Below, piece by piece: positions 45,746 to 57,994 of a stretch of DNA of 64,000 nt (its first letter is position 1; every line of letters starts with the position of its first letter). The stretch lies in NCBI GenBank assembly GCA_013407085.1, contig JACCGJ010008407.1, positions 1 to 64,000 on the forward strand, read 5' to 3'. The notes beneath the pieces are model-generated. The model did no database searches, was not told where the DNA came from, and saw nothing but the letters and a program-made list of their open reading frames with translations. The position numbers were made by a program, and so were the translations under genes. Origin of the DNA: Atriophallophorus winterbourni (lineage: Eukaryota; Platyhelminthes; Trematoda; Plagiorchiida; Microphallidae).

Positions 45746-47279
45746 CAATAAATCCCACCTACATATATATTTTGTATATGATCGATATTCAATTTATTTG
45801 AGGGAACGTAAACTGTTCAAAGCATGCAATCTCCAACTATGCGCAAACATGATTGTCTGCAATGGAGGTTCATCACTGACGCAGTCTGTCTCTCTAATGG
45901 AGGTAGCTGGTCTGTTTTAAAAGAGCAGCAGTTTTTACATGTAAATTAGAATTCTCACGTAATGATATGTTAGATGCGGTCGAATCGCGCTTGGATGATT
46001 CCCGCATGCTAATTCCTCGCAAAATTGTACTCCTCGCATCTATTCTTCTAAAGCCGCTAATGTAAGAAACACTACATGTTGTAGAAGCTAAATTCGTGCT
46101 ATTTGTTTACTTTCATAATCCTAAGCAAACACCACTAAATAAGAAAACAACAATAACGGTTCATAGGCAGATTTTGCTAGGGAATATTTGGCGTAGTAGA
46201 TTTTATGCACTCTGCCGTTACACATTCTGAATATCCATCCATGCAGCATTACAACTAAATATGCCCACGACGAAACGCACAATTTCTAACCAAATATGCT
46301 GATGTTCCATACATATCTCGGTGCAATATCTAAGAAACTCAACGTTATTTTATTCAAATTTATATACAGTATAATTATATCTTGAATTTTGAACATTGAA
46401 TATCATATTGTCTTCGTGAATATGCACTGATGAAAAATATCGTTATACATGCTAATTCAATGCACTTCCATTTGTTCTTCAATAATTCTGTATGAACGAG
46501 TTATTCTGACTTATAAACATGGCAGGTAATTTCTCTTTCAAACGAATTGAAATACAAGATCAGGTAAATAACATCGAAATCCGCTGGGCCTATGATAGCA
46601 TCGTTCAACTGTTTGCGTTGTTTAAAATGGGACTGTGGGGTAAGGATTCCCTTTTCTACAATATGCGGATAAATATCCCAGGCACTTTCCAACATTGAAC
46701 ATATTGCTCTTCCATAAAACAGTACAGCACACCATATATATAGTTTTCTAATTTGAATATATTTCGAATTCAGTGTAATCTTTATGTCTCAACGATTTGT
46801 AAGCAGTAAGTTTAACTAGATCGAATCGGAAAATAACTACGTAACGAAACCACAACATTCAATGTAGGAGATCATCATATTTTGTCTGCTCCCAAATTTT
46901 AGGTGTTATTGTTGAGTCGTTCAAACTATCGAGATAATTCATTCATAATATGATAACCCTGACGAACGCAATCAGAATTTTGCAATCTAACCGCAACCAA
47001 GTAAACAGAAAATTAACCCTTAATTATAATTTTGACAATTCATCCACGTGAAATTTTCATGCGATATGCTCATTTCACGTCCCCACAAATAAACCAGTTG
47101 AAGTCCTTTCTCAATTACACATTTTTGAGATCGATTCCAGAGTTTTACTACTAAAAGTTTTTCGTATAATTAAATCGTATTTTGATCTGCACCACCTTTT
47201 CCAGCTCTTCATCCTCGCAAACTAACCTCATTATCAACGAAAACGGCACACAAGGCGTCGCCCGTGAAAAGTGAATGGT
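45746..47279. other. AT-rich intergenic, nothing recognised
   Basis: No ORF with family features on either strand. The 64-codon ORF at 46501-46695 (-) is unsupported. Confidence 0.4.
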
Positions 47280-48490
47280 CTATTTTAAACCTGCAACGCA
47301 AAAGCTAGAATTAAGGATGTCAATTATGTTGGTTAGAGTACACTCTAAATGCGACAAAACGATTGCATCAGCAGCCGTTTAGCTACACAATAACCTTGAT
47401 TATTCTGTTATTTCTGCATCCAATGTTGCGTTTTGTCTTAGAAAAACAATCTCAACAATACAGGAAATTACTATGCAGATAGCAAATGTAAGTGAGTCTG
47501 CCTTTTACCAAGAATGGAACAATTAGAACACAGCCTCAAACGTATTCAGGAAGTTCTCAGACTTCACAAACCTAATTCATCCTATGCGTTTGTTGTTTCT
47601 GGCCTAAATAAGCGGATTATTAGTTGTCCGCTAGCAAGTACAAATTTTCTTATTTAAAATTAGTTCTCAATAGATTAGTCTAACTTATAATGTAGGAAAT
47701 CGTTCCGATGTTTCTAAAAATTGAGTGGTTATTCAATTACCTCTTATTTCCAAATTGTTCGAGCTCTTCATTGTGACTTTGTAAACTTTCAGTTACTTCC
47801 GAAAAATCAACGGGGATTTAAACGGAATCATTTTTGCTTATTCAACTTACTAATAACACTGAATGATTGATCACAAGCGAAAAATCATGGGTGGTTAATT
47901 CATTATTTCCGCCTCGATATCTCCAAAACATTGAGTTGGCTTACTGACTATACATCAAACCGCACTATCCAGGTACGTGTCGACGGTGCAGTATCAAAAT
48001 TAATCACAGCAAATAGCATAGTTCCTCAAATTTCAGCACTCGGTCAGATCCTCATTCGGGAATACATCAACAAAATTATGGAACATGTTACGTCTGATAT
48101 ATTATTATTTTAAAACCACACAATGGCATAGCGTTTTAACTGTAGCCCATAAGACTGTTTGCAATTAGAAAAACATATTTGATGGGATTAATCTTCTCAT
48201 AGATAAATAAACTGCATTTAACACCAGCAATGGCAGGCTCATGACCGTGGGGAAGCAAGTAAATTTCATTTTCAGTATAGGTGTAGCGTCTTCTAAAATT
48301 GCAGTTAAGAAAATGACAATGTGTATCGATATGATGCAGTTTAAAAAATTCACGGCCATTCAAAAAAGGAACACGTATCTATAATCTACTCCAACGGGTA
48401 TTGGAGCAATTTACGCCCAATTTATCCCCAAAGATCGTGAATACATTTTTGAGAACAGTCATGGGATACGGTGTGCAGGCATGGTCTCAG
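47280..48490 (+). mobile_element. CR1 family A copy with internal deletion (ORF1 finger joined to RT)
   Basis: VRVHSKCDKTIASAAV near 47335 is the ORF1 zinc-finger segment. After ~450 decayed bases comes RT: LLPKNQRGFKRNHFCLFNLL near 47795, then SWLTDYTSNRTIQVRVDGAV with SALGQILIREYIN near 48030. Later come FTPNLSPKIVNTFL and RTVMGYGVQAWSQGY (48400-48485). The whole endonuclease and the first RT motifs are missing. Stops are frequent. Confidence 0.65.
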
Positions 48491-49087
48491 GGGTATTGAA
48501 TATTCTAAACCTAACAAATAATCTTTCACTTCACAACAACACTTGTTTGCAGCATCCTAAACCATCATTAAGCAGAAAGTATGACTAACCTAAATTGGCT
48601 CTACTTTCCATATGAATGGATCAGGGAAGACCTTATCCTACTGTAAAAATAAATTTAATTCGCTGATAATTTCTTTAAAAGGATAAAGCTAGTTACTTCT
48701 TCAATTTCACAAATATTTCATATGCCAAACAGTCCATCAAAAGGAACACAGGGATCGTTATATGCGGAACTATCGAACTCATTAATAAACGCTGGTGGTG
48801 CCCAATTTCTTCCTTAAATGTAAAAGGTATTTATAATCTGCGACTGTCTGTTTTATTTCAAACAGTTTACATTTTACAATTGCTCGCTCAACCAGCTTGC
48901 ATTCATATTTTAATATTTACCATGCAAGATTTATTGATAAGCTTGATACGTTTTACACCATTGAAAGTCTCGAATTATTTTAAATTACCTTAAAAACGTG
49001 TGTTGAGACTAGATGAATTAGCCAAAATTTACGAGCGCTTGGGATTCAACATCAAAATCAGTAGGTATATTTTAAGTGAAATTCCGC
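48491..49087. other. decayed DNA, nothing certain
   Basis: It may be the eroded 3' end of the preceding CR1, but no conserved block can be read. Confidence 0.3.
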
Positions 49088-49455
49088 TTCCCTAAAGAAT
49101 CAAGAATCAAGATTTTTTGGTGAAAATAGCAGACGCTTTACATGAAACATTTGATGTGTTGTTGGCCTCCTTCGGTCGATGTCGACCATGGATGTACATC
49201 ACAAACGCGTGAATGTTCAAGTTTTGCAGCTTTTTGAGTGACTAAACAGTCTGTTTCGAAAGGAATAATCTCTCCCGCAGCGCTTGCAACGATAGTCAGA
49301 ACTCTGTTGTATTGCGTCAGTTGCACGTCGGCGGCGTAATCTGCGTTCAGCCGCCAATAGCTGTATCTGCTCCTCTCCAGCATGCAGACGACGCTTTACA
49401 CCGTGCCTTAAATGTGAGCGGTCAAGAGCAAGTTCTTCCCAACTCGCCGGGGCAA
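49088..49455 (-). mobile_element. LINE family B, 3' terminal fragment with C2HC finger
   Basis: From 49455 down: PASWEELALDRSHLRHGVKR, EEQIQLLAAERRLRRRR and a C-terminal finger RCKRCGRDYSFRNRL then FSHSKSCKT (Cx2C-x12-H-x3-C), stop at 49217. The UTR has GGTCGACATCGACCGAAGGA and a tail of TTGATTC repeats at 49090-49110. It is the best-preserved 3' end of this family. Confidence 0.8.
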
Positions 49456-50703
49456 TGGTATTGGGTGAATTCAATGCCAGATTTGGTGCAGATTACGAGT
49501 CGTGGTGAAACTCGCTCTAAGCACTGGCATCAGCTCGATCTTATTTTTGTTTGGCGCATTAATATAGAAAGAGTACACCTTACCAGATCATATCAAAGCG
49601 CGGAATGCGACACTGATTATTCAGTGGTTTTGTACAAAACAAAAGCTTCCTCAGTCGAGAATTCAGCGCACCAAATTGTGTGCTAAGCCCAAGATAGGCG
49701 TCACTCGCATGTGCGAACCTAATCTAGCTGCGCGATTTTCGAAAGCCTTCACAGCCGCGTTCTACAAGACAACCTTACTGGAATCGGCTTCAGAAAACTT
49801 GGAATCGCCAAAAAGCTGCACATGCCGAGTCGCACTTTACACTTTTGTTTCGAAAGAACCTCGAACAAGCGACTGGTTTGAAGCAAAATCTTCTGAGATG
49901 AATGCTGTGCTGGGAGCGAAGTGGTCATTATTATTGAAGTTCAAAATTATGTCAACTGATGAAAACTTACGACTATTAAGAGCAGCTAGAAATAAAGTCC
50001 AACAGACTGCAAGACGATGTGCAAATGAGTATTGGACAGAAATTAGCATTAGTATCCAAAATGCTGCGAATACTGGAAATTTTCATGGTATGTATGATGG
50101 GGTCAAGAAAGCCATTCGTCCAAACAAACGTAAAACCCCTCCCATTAAGTCTGTATCTGGTGATCCGATTGTGGACAAAACTCAGCAGATGGAAAGATGG
50201 GCAATGCACTTCTCCTCTCTCTACTCTAAGGACACACTCTAAGACACAAAGATCATCACGCTTTTTAAGAATAAGGTTGATAGAGGCGACTCCAACAATT
50301 ACAGAGAAATATCCCTTCTGAATGTTGTAGTCAATTTGAATGCTAAAGTCCAACAGATCCGGCTGCAAGATTTAGCTGATAGAATTTAATCCAAATCTCA
50401 ATGTGGCTCGCGCGAGAGAGAGAAGATCAACCGCTGAAACGATCTTCTCAAGAAAAATGTCGGGAACAGCGTGTCATTGTACGCTGTTTTTATTGTTTTA
50501 ACGAAGGCATTGTAAAACGTCAGCAGGGAGGGCCTTTTCTAAATGCTTGATCTGATAGGCTGCCCCAGAGGCTGCTCAAACTCGTTATTTCGTTTCACTA
50601 AGGCATGAAGCGCTCAGTCCATTTTAACGGTTTCCGTTCAGTAGCATTTTTAAATTTGCCGAGGCGTCAAACAAGGGCGTGTTCGTTTTTCCACGCTGTT
50701 CAG
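49455..50703 (+). mobile_element. LINE family B copy 6, left part (endonuclease to early RT)
   Basis: It starts VLGEFNARFGADYE and jumps by deletion to SKHWHQLDLIFVWRINIERV and RSYQSAECDTDYSVV. A 188-codon frame 49676-50242 covers TSDWFEAKSSEMNAVL, LRLLRAARNKVQQTARRCAN and EYWTEISISIQNAANTGNFH. RT remnants follow (NNYREISLLNVVVN). It breaks at about 50703, where the reversed copy begins, and continues at 53282. Confidence 0.8.
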
Positions 50704-53281
50704 CGTTAGTCACTCTGTCCATCCACGATATGTTCAAGATACGACAGATGCTTCATTGATGGAAAGCATTCAGCATTCGTTCGTGTCTTGCGTGGGTGGT
50801 CCAGGTTTCACTGCCGTACAGTAAGGCATTTAGTACGCACGCGCTGTGCACCATCATTTTCGTCTTTGCAGTCAGCTTGCGGTTACCCCAAACACGAGAG
50901 TTCAATCGGGACAAAATGACAGCTGCTCTGCCAATCCACTTATCGATCTCCGTGTCTAGCGAGAGGTTATCCGCAATGGTTTAACCAAGATATGTGAAAT
51001 GATGTACTGGTTCAAGCTGACAGTTTCCAACAGTGATGATTGGTGGCGATACAGTCCCTTGACCAAGGACTTTGGTCTTGCTCATGCTGATTGTTAGACC
51101 AAAGTCTTTGCATGCCGACGAAAAACAGTCCATTAGCGATTGTAGGTTCTCTTGGGAGTGAGCAATAAAGGCTGCATCGTCGGCAAATAACAGGTCACGG
51201 ATTATCACATCCCGTACTTAGGTTTGTGCCCTCAACCGGTTCAGGTTGAAAAGCTTACCATCACTTCGCGTGCGTATGTAAATGCCTTATGTTCTCGTCC
51301 TAAAAGCGTGCTTCAGAAGGAGAGCGAAGAAAATGCCGAACAGCGTGGGAGCAAGAGCACACCCTTGTTTGACGCTTCGGCGAATTTCAAATGCTTCTGA
51401 ACTGCAACCATTAAAATGGACTGAGCCTTTCATGCCTGAGTGGAACGAAATAACAAGTCTGAGCAGCCTTTGGGGGACAGCCTATCATATAAAGCATTTT
51501 GAAAAATCCCTCCCTGCTAACGTAGTCGAATGCCTTAGTTAAATCAATAAAAGTGCGTCTAATGGCATACGCTGTTCCCGACACTTCTCTTGAAGTTGTC
51601 TCATGGAGAAGTTCATGTCAACGGTTGATCTTCCCTTGCAGAAGCCACATTGAGATTCGGAGTAAATTCTATCAGCTAAAACATGCAGCCGGATCTGTGA
51701 GACTTTAACAAACAATTTACCTACAACATTCAGAAGGGAGATTCCTCTGTAATTGTTGCAGTCGCCTCTGTCAGCCTTATTCTTAAATAGCATGATGATC
51801 TTTGTGTCTCGCGTTTCTTGTGTGACACACCCCTCCTCCCAGCACTGAAGAAGCAAGTGGTGAAGAGGTTGTAATAATGCTGCTCCACCGCAGTTGATGA
51901 GCTCAGGTGAAATTCCGTCGTCACCAGGGGCCTTCACATTCGCTAAGCGGTCGATTGCTCTATTGAGCTCATCGAAAGTAGGGGGAGTATCTAGATATTC
52001 AATGGTCGGCAACCGTTCGACATTTTCAAGTGCATGCGGTAGAACCGTACTGTCCCTAGAGTAGAGAGAGGAGAAGTGCTCTACCCATCTTTACATCTGT
52101 TGAGTTTTGTCGACAATCGACTTACCATATAAAGTCCTAATGGGAGCCGTTTTAAGTTTGTTTGGGCCAATGGCTCTCTTGATCCCATCATACATTGCGT
52201 GAAAATTTCCGGTATCCGCAGCTTTTTGGATATTGATGCTAACTTCAGTCCAATAGTCGTTTGCACATCGACTTGGGGTCTGTTGGACCTCATTTCTAGC
52301 TGCTCTTAGAACACGTAAGTTTTCATCTGTTGGCATACCTTTGAACCTCAAGAATGCTGAGCGTTTCTCATCCAGCACAGCAGTCATCTCACAAGATTTT
52401 GCTTCAAACCAGTCGCTCGTTCGAGCTTTCTCCGGACCGAACGTAGAAAGTGCGACTCGGCATATGCAGTGTTTTATCATTTCCCAGTTTTTTGAAGCCG
52501 ATTCAAGTGGGGTTGTCTTGTTGAACTCGTCTGTAAAGGCTTTTGCGAATCTCGCAGTTACATTAAGTTCGCACGTGCGAGTGACGTCTATCCTCGGCTT
52601 AGCAGACAATTTGGTGCGGTGAAATCTCGTGTGGGGAAGCTTCAGTATTGCACAGACCACTGAATGATCAGTGTCGCAGTCTGCGCTTTGATATGATCTG
52701 GTGAGGAGCACGCTTCCTATATTAGTACGCTTAACAAAAATAAGATCAAGCTGATGCCAATGCTTAGAGCGAGGATGCTTCCAAGAGACTTCATGCTGTG
52801 GTTTTGTTTGAAAGAAAGTGTTACTGACACAATGATTGAACTGTGTGCACAATTCTAAAAGGCGTTGCCCATTTTTATTTGTGTTACCAACACCGAACCT
52901 TTCGAGACAGCTTCGCCAAAACTCGTAATCTGCACCAACTCTGGCATTGAAATTACCCAATACCACTACACAGTTATTCTGTGGCACGTTATTCAGGACG
53001 GCTGTGAGGTTATGATAAAAAGCATCTTTTTCAGCAGGCGTCACAGAGAGCGTCGGTGCATAAACGTTGACCAACGTAATGGTACCAGTAATGCACCTCA
53101 GATTTAAAGTCCAATTCCGTTCGCTCCCGCTGCTGCTCGGTTCTGTGGCTTTTAATATGTCGTTTCGCACGGCAAACCCAACTCCATGCAGTCGAGGCTC
53201 ATCAGAACCTCTTCCTTTCGAAAAGAATGTGTAATCTCTTAATGTTAGCTTACCTGTGTCTGATAATCGCGTCTCTTGTAC
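50703..53281 (-). mobile_element. LINE family B copy 7 (endonuclease + RT), reversed between halves of copy 6
   Basis: From 53281 down: QETRLSDTGKLTLRDYTFFS, then a 359-codon endonuclease frame (53170-52091) with TLVNVYAPTLSVTPAEKDAF, LGNFNARVGADYEF (Asn where GDFN has the catalytic Asp), SKHWHQLDLIFVKR and CDTDHSVV. RT: NVKAPGDDGISPELINCGGA, NNYRGISLLNVVGKLF, SESQCGFCKGRSTVDMNFSM, then the intact LLFADDAAFIAHSQENLQSL near 51190. It stops at 50703 within the post-RT region, lacking its own 3' end and tail. Confidence 0.88.
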
Positions 53282-54137
53282 TCCGCTTCTAAGGCATGTT
53301 TTTAGGACTAGGAGAGAAGGCAGTTACCTACGCACGTGTAGTGATAGTAAGCTTTTCAACCTGAACCGGTTGAGAGCACAAATCACAGCACGAAATATTT
53401 AATCCGTCACCAGATGTTTGCCAACGATGCAACCTTTATTGCTCACTCCCAAGAGCACCTATAGTAGCTAATGGACTGTTTATCATCGGCATGCAAATTC
53501 TTTGGCCTAAAAATCAGCATGAGCAAGACCAAAGTCCTTGGTCAAGGGACTGTATCGCCGCCAATCATTACTATTGGAAAATGTCAGCGTGAACCAGTAC
53601 ATCATTTCACATATCTTGGTACAACCATTGCAGATACCCTATCGCTAGAAACGGAGATTGATAAGCGGATTTGCAGAGCAGCTGTCATTTTGTCCCGGTT
53701 GAACTCTCACGTTTGGGTTAACTGCAAGGTGACTGTAAAGACAAAGATGATGGTATACAGCTTTGCGTACTAAATGCCTTACTGTACGGCAGTGAAACCT
53801 GGACCACCCACGCAAGACGCGAACTGAAGACAAGCATTGTAGAGACCACACTTGCGGTACAACGACGTTTGCGAAAGTGATATGAAAACACTGGACATTG
53901 ACATGGTGAGTTGGGAATAACTTTATCTTGACCGCTCGCATTTGAGACATTGTGTAAAGCGACATCTGCAATCTGGTGAGGGGCAGATACAGCTCTTGGC
54001 TGCTTTACGTTGATCACGCCGCCGGTGTGCAACTGACGCTATACAACCGAGTCTTGACTATTGTTGCAAGCGCTGTGAGAGAGATTGTTCCTCCCGAATC
54101 CGACTATTTAGCCATTCAAAAAGCTGTAGAACATGGA
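53282..54137 (+). mobile_element. LINE family B copy 6, right part (RT palm to C-terminus)
   Basis: It resumes at CATGTTTTTAGGACTAGGAG, then MDCLSSACKFFGLKISMSKT, HHFTYLGTTIADTLSLETEI and AAVILSRLNSHVWVN. It ends in the basic C-terminal part just before the finger. Comparison with 10020-10070 shows that only ~16 bases of the element are missing between 50703 and 53282. Confidence 0.8.
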
Positions 54138-54420
54138 AATTCCAAATCAGGCTTCAAAGCTTCTGGTGGAATCCCATCTGGACCTGGTGCTTCGCCATTC
54201 TTCAGCGATTTTAAGGCAAAAAGGATCACATTTCGACCAGGGGATCGGTATTTACGTCTAGAAAATTTGTTGCAGGTGAGATGTCAGTGACTGAAGTAGG
54301 TGCTGGTCGATTTAGGAGTTCCTTGAAGTGCTGCATCCATCGCTTCCTATGCGCCGATTCCTGACACATAAGGTTACCTTCACCGAGTATATCGACCCTG
54401 TTTGAATACTGTTGAGACGT
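54138..54420 (-). mobile_element. RTE-clade LINE fragment (linker/early RT)
   Basis: The - strand reads HRKRWMQHFKELLNRPAPTS, then after frameshifts [20 protein letters not shown]. This is the RTE signature RWxEHFx[19 protein letters not shown]. It abuts the end of LINE B copy 6. Confidence 0.7.
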
Positions 54421-54536
54421 TTACATCATTTCGAATCGACTGACAGTATTTTCAACTCTGTCAGATCTAAACTCGTTTATCAGCATCATTTTATTCAAAC
54501 TCCTTCGCTTTTTACCGCTCGGTTCGCGTCACTCCA

Positions 54537-54914
54537 TTGCAACGCATTCACTCCACCGGTAGCTATCGATCGATAAACAACTGTATCGCCAAGTGTATTG
54601 ACTCATCACTCACTGGATTGTGTAATGACACGAAGGATGACCTCAATGCAAATGACCCCAGGCAAAGAAGGCAGCACTTGATGTGTGCCAAATATGCGAC
54701 AAAGGGTATTACTAGATCTTACGTAGTAAAGTTTTTTGCCTGCTTGTGTAAAGTACATACCAACTGTGATAAAACCCTAACACAAGAATTAGTATCATTT
54801 ATTTACACGTTGATTTCCCCGGCGTTTGCTAAGCATGTAGTGCATATCGAAGTAAAAAGACTAGCGAACACCCAAAAATCCTTCCAATTAGACAAAGCTG
54901 GATTCGTCATTTGA
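54537..54914 (+). pseudogene. decayed CR1 ORF1 with zinc-finger remnant
   Basis: An open frame of 125 codons. The core reads HLMCAKYATKGITRSYVVKF, then FACLCKVHTNCDKTLTQELV. Compare CKVCQKEVSSKP..CNACLSKVHSKCDKSL at 44400: the KVHxxCDKxL signature is kept while two of the Cys positions are lost. The order of residues supports ORF1 of CR1 A rather than a host gene. Confidence 0.5.
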
Positions 54915-55308
54915 GATTTTGGAAATTGTTATCAAAAGTTGAGGAAAGATAAAAACCACTTTTCATGAAATCCATGTCAATAATGATGAAGTTGAGGATC
55001 GAGATGTTGAAATATGATGAACGTTCATCAAACAATATTTGAGCTGTAAATGTAAATACTCTAATCCGTGTCTATATTATCCTCATGAAACAAAGTGACT
55101 GTGCAATTATTGCACAAACCTTGTCTCGTTAAAATGGTTGATTTTCAAACCATAACGCCGATATTTTGAACAAGCATACAGTTTATTTGTTAGAAGCAAA
55201 TATTGAGTTCAAATTCACCATTTAAGCTCACTAACGAAACCGATCCAAACCGTTTTAGAATACAGCGCTCGGAAATAAGAAATCAAAAACTAACAAAGTA
55301 ATGACAAC

Positions 55309-55314
55309 TTTATT
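55309..55314 (-). terminator. AATAAA polyadenylation signal of the EF-hand gene
   Basis: AATAAA on the - strand, 84 bases downstream of the EF-hand stop codon. No closer canonical signal is present. Confidence 0.5.
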
Positions 55315-55397
55315 TTAAATTTTACAAATACATTATTAATGAAACAGAAAAGTAATTTGAAAAGAACTTGATAATATCGAGTCTGGCCATTTGTAGC

Positions 55398-55628
55398 TTA
55401 TTTATCATTGGCTAAATCATCAATTGTTTTTCCAAAATTTTTGAACTCTTGCAAAGATATTTTTCCATCTTCATTTTCATCAAGCAGGGCGATGAACACG
55501 TTTACCCATCTTGAACTAACTTTGCAGCCATCCTGCTTGAGAAATTCTTCAATATCCTCTCGACTCAATTGCCCATCCCCATCTTTGTCCAGCGTTCGAA
55601 AGACTTCTTCGATTTCGGCTTCAGTCAT
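55398..55628 (-). CDS. small EF-hand calcium-binding protein (76 aa)
   Basis: It encodes a two-EF-hand protein, expected to bind Ca2+ in the cytosol. Flatworms have many small calmodulin-like or 8-kDa calcium-binding proteins of this size. Loop 1 is D14-KDGDGQLSRE-D25 (Asp instead of the usual Glu at position 12). Loop 2 is D50-ENEDGKISLQ-E61 (canonical). The hydrophobic residues of the flanking helices are in place (EEVFRTL, VNVFIALL, FKNF), with one Cys at 35. There is no signal peptide or membrane segment. The start ATG at 55628 follows AGTAAT; the frame is open and uninterrupted, unlike all transposon ORFs nearby. It may be a complete single-exon CDS, or an upstream 5' UTR exon may exist. 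The target is unknown. Confidence 0.88.
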   Translation of the reverse strand: MTEAEIEEVFRTLDKDGDGQLSREDIEEFLKQDGCKVSSRWVNVFIALLDENEDGKISLQEFKNFGKTIDDLANDK

Positions 55629-56529
55629 ATTACTGCTAAATGTAGATTGACGAAGTCGTTATTCAAGTATATAAATTTCCAAATGAACATTGGTAATTCA
55701 TTTTGATGCGGTCAATTTTACAGTATAAAATTCACCATATACTAGAACTAATTAGAATGCTAAAACATCAATACCTCTCTTTGTATTTGTCGAGCTATAT
55801 TCGTTTTGTCTAAACGTAACGCTTTGCGCAAAAATAATTCCAAAATCTCATAGAATAATTGCAAAATATTTCATAATATTTTATTTTATAATATTATATT
55901 ATACTTGTGCGAATTATACTAAATCCTGAACTTCACAGATAAGTCCACTAATACAAATGATTACATGTTGAATATACTAGGTAAGTGAGCATGAATGTCG
56001 TATTACTTACTCCATTTTCGATTAGTAATGCGTCGATCTGAAATTGAAAGACATTTTGTGTTTATTAAAACTCGTGTGGTGATAACAATATTGCATTTAT
56101 GCCTCAGTTCAACGAACTATCAAACTAACCGAAAACAATGTATGACTTTCTAAACATGATTCTGTTTCACTGCTAGGGTATTCATACTTTTTGTGACGCA
56201 GTTCTCGAGAAGATGTCACGTCACATGCAGTTTGAAAACAACACCTACTACATGATAAGCATAGCGTGATGATGAAATATTTAATTTCCTCATTCACGTT
56301 TTCAATCAGTATGAATGTTTATTGATCCAAGCTTAGTGTGGTGCACCTCATTATAACGTCATAGATCTGTGAATACACGTGTGAACGTCGTACGCGTGCG
56401 TCTCTGTGTAATCTGATTCACGTATATAGTTCCGTTTTAGTTTCCAGAACAAACACGGTTTAGCATTGCATAAAGAAAACCTTTTATTTGTTCATTTATC
56501 GATGTGATTGAATTTAAGAAATTCATTCA

Positions 56530-56570
<41 letters not shown>

Positions 56571-56589
56571 TTATGGCTACCGTGTAAGA
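55629..56589. other. upstream flank of the EF-hand gene; (TA)17 microsatellite
   Basis: AT-rich, with an uninterrupted (TA)n run at about 56533-56567. No TATA box or transcription start can be assigned with confidence for the EF-hand gene. No other feature seen. Confidence 0.5.
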
Positions 56590-57250
56590 ATGCGTGTGCA
56601 AGATAATTTTCGAACAGAGCTTCGGGCGAAAAATTTGGAAAACTGTCCTGATTGGTCCGATCTGCAAGGGCGGGGAAAATAAATTCCGTGAAACTATCGT
56701 CCGATACCTATATAACAAGGGCTATCTAAGTCATCTGAGTCCATCAACGATGATGACGTCAGGAATCACCCTGACATTAATAACGTTATCTCCGAAGCAC
56801 AGCATAGATTCATGAAAAAACGATCTTGCATGACAATCTTGCTGTCAACAAAAGAAACCTAATTTCAGCTTTTGAATGCTGGAACTCCGTGGACGTAATT
56901 TATATTCATTTGTCAGAAGCATTTGATCGTCTCAAAAACAAACGGCTCTTGTCGAAACACCTTACCTATGGAACTGATAGTTAACTCCAATGCATATTAG
57001 TATCACGAGTTGGTCACTCACAGCATGAGCGTCCATAGCGGACGACGATGACCGGCAGGTTTGTGATCAGGAAGCAAATACTTTTGCATGATGGATGTCA
57101 AGGTCACATTCTACTCACTCACCCTGCTCAAATATCGAAGTGATACGTTTCTCTATTGCATTGAATGCCGATATGAACGACTGAATTTGCTACGATCACG
57201 CCGATAAATTTATATTGTTCCTACTTGATTTGCTCAAATTTGTATATTGA
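56590..57250 (+). mobile_element. decayed CR1-like RT fragment
   Basis: WKTVLIGPICKGGENKFRET (the IxPIxKGG box), NVISEAQHRFMKKRSCMTIL and DVIYIHLSEAFDRLKNKRLL (the KAFDxV box) read in different frames, then ELVTHSMSVHSGRR. The catalytic box is lost. Family assignment (D-like) is tentative. Confidence 0.6.
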
Positions 57251-57994
57251 ATAGAAAAAGTCAGGATTCATAGCACTAATGTTATACAGATTCAGTGTTA
57301 GCTGAGGAAGCCTTCTTACTGATTTATCGAAATTCGGGAACATTAGGAAAAATGAACAAATAAGTCGATTTCGCAACGACATTTAGGCATTTTGACAATG
57401 TCTCGAAAATCATGAGTAGGCAACCAAAAAAATGAAACTTAAATGGCTCCATTGTAAAACTAAATCAATGAATCAAGGTAACGAAATATTTTGTGACAGG
57501 TAAAATCATGTCACCACACCCTTTACGTTTTTGGACGCTTATTGAAGACAAGTTCGTCATCACATGTCGATACAACGTCAATGTCCATAGAATCGGCATG
57601 ATTGTGATGATAACGCAAAATAAATGTCTATTGAGAGCAGCTTTTCCATGATCTTAATGCTGAGATTGCAAGCTGTGCTTAACATTCAAGATGTATTGGG
57701 AAGAAAGTAAATAACTGTAAGATACCACAGGTTTACGTAAGCAAATTTAATTAACGTTACTTGCATGTTTGCCACCATACTGTTGCACAAACCATAATCC
57801 TGTTGATCGCTATTCAAACGGTAGATCATAGAATCCCCTAATAAATTCAATTGCTGTATGATAAACTAGTTCGTGTGGCAATATGAATTGCAATCGTGTT
57901 GCTCAAGCTTGAGCTGTACTCTCCACAGTTGGGAGTATGAATATATTGGGTATCTTCGACATTGTGATCCCCTGTAAAAGTCTGCCAATAAGTC
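57251..57994. other. intergenic, nothing recognised
   Basis: No ORF or shared repeat seen. Confidence 0.4.
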
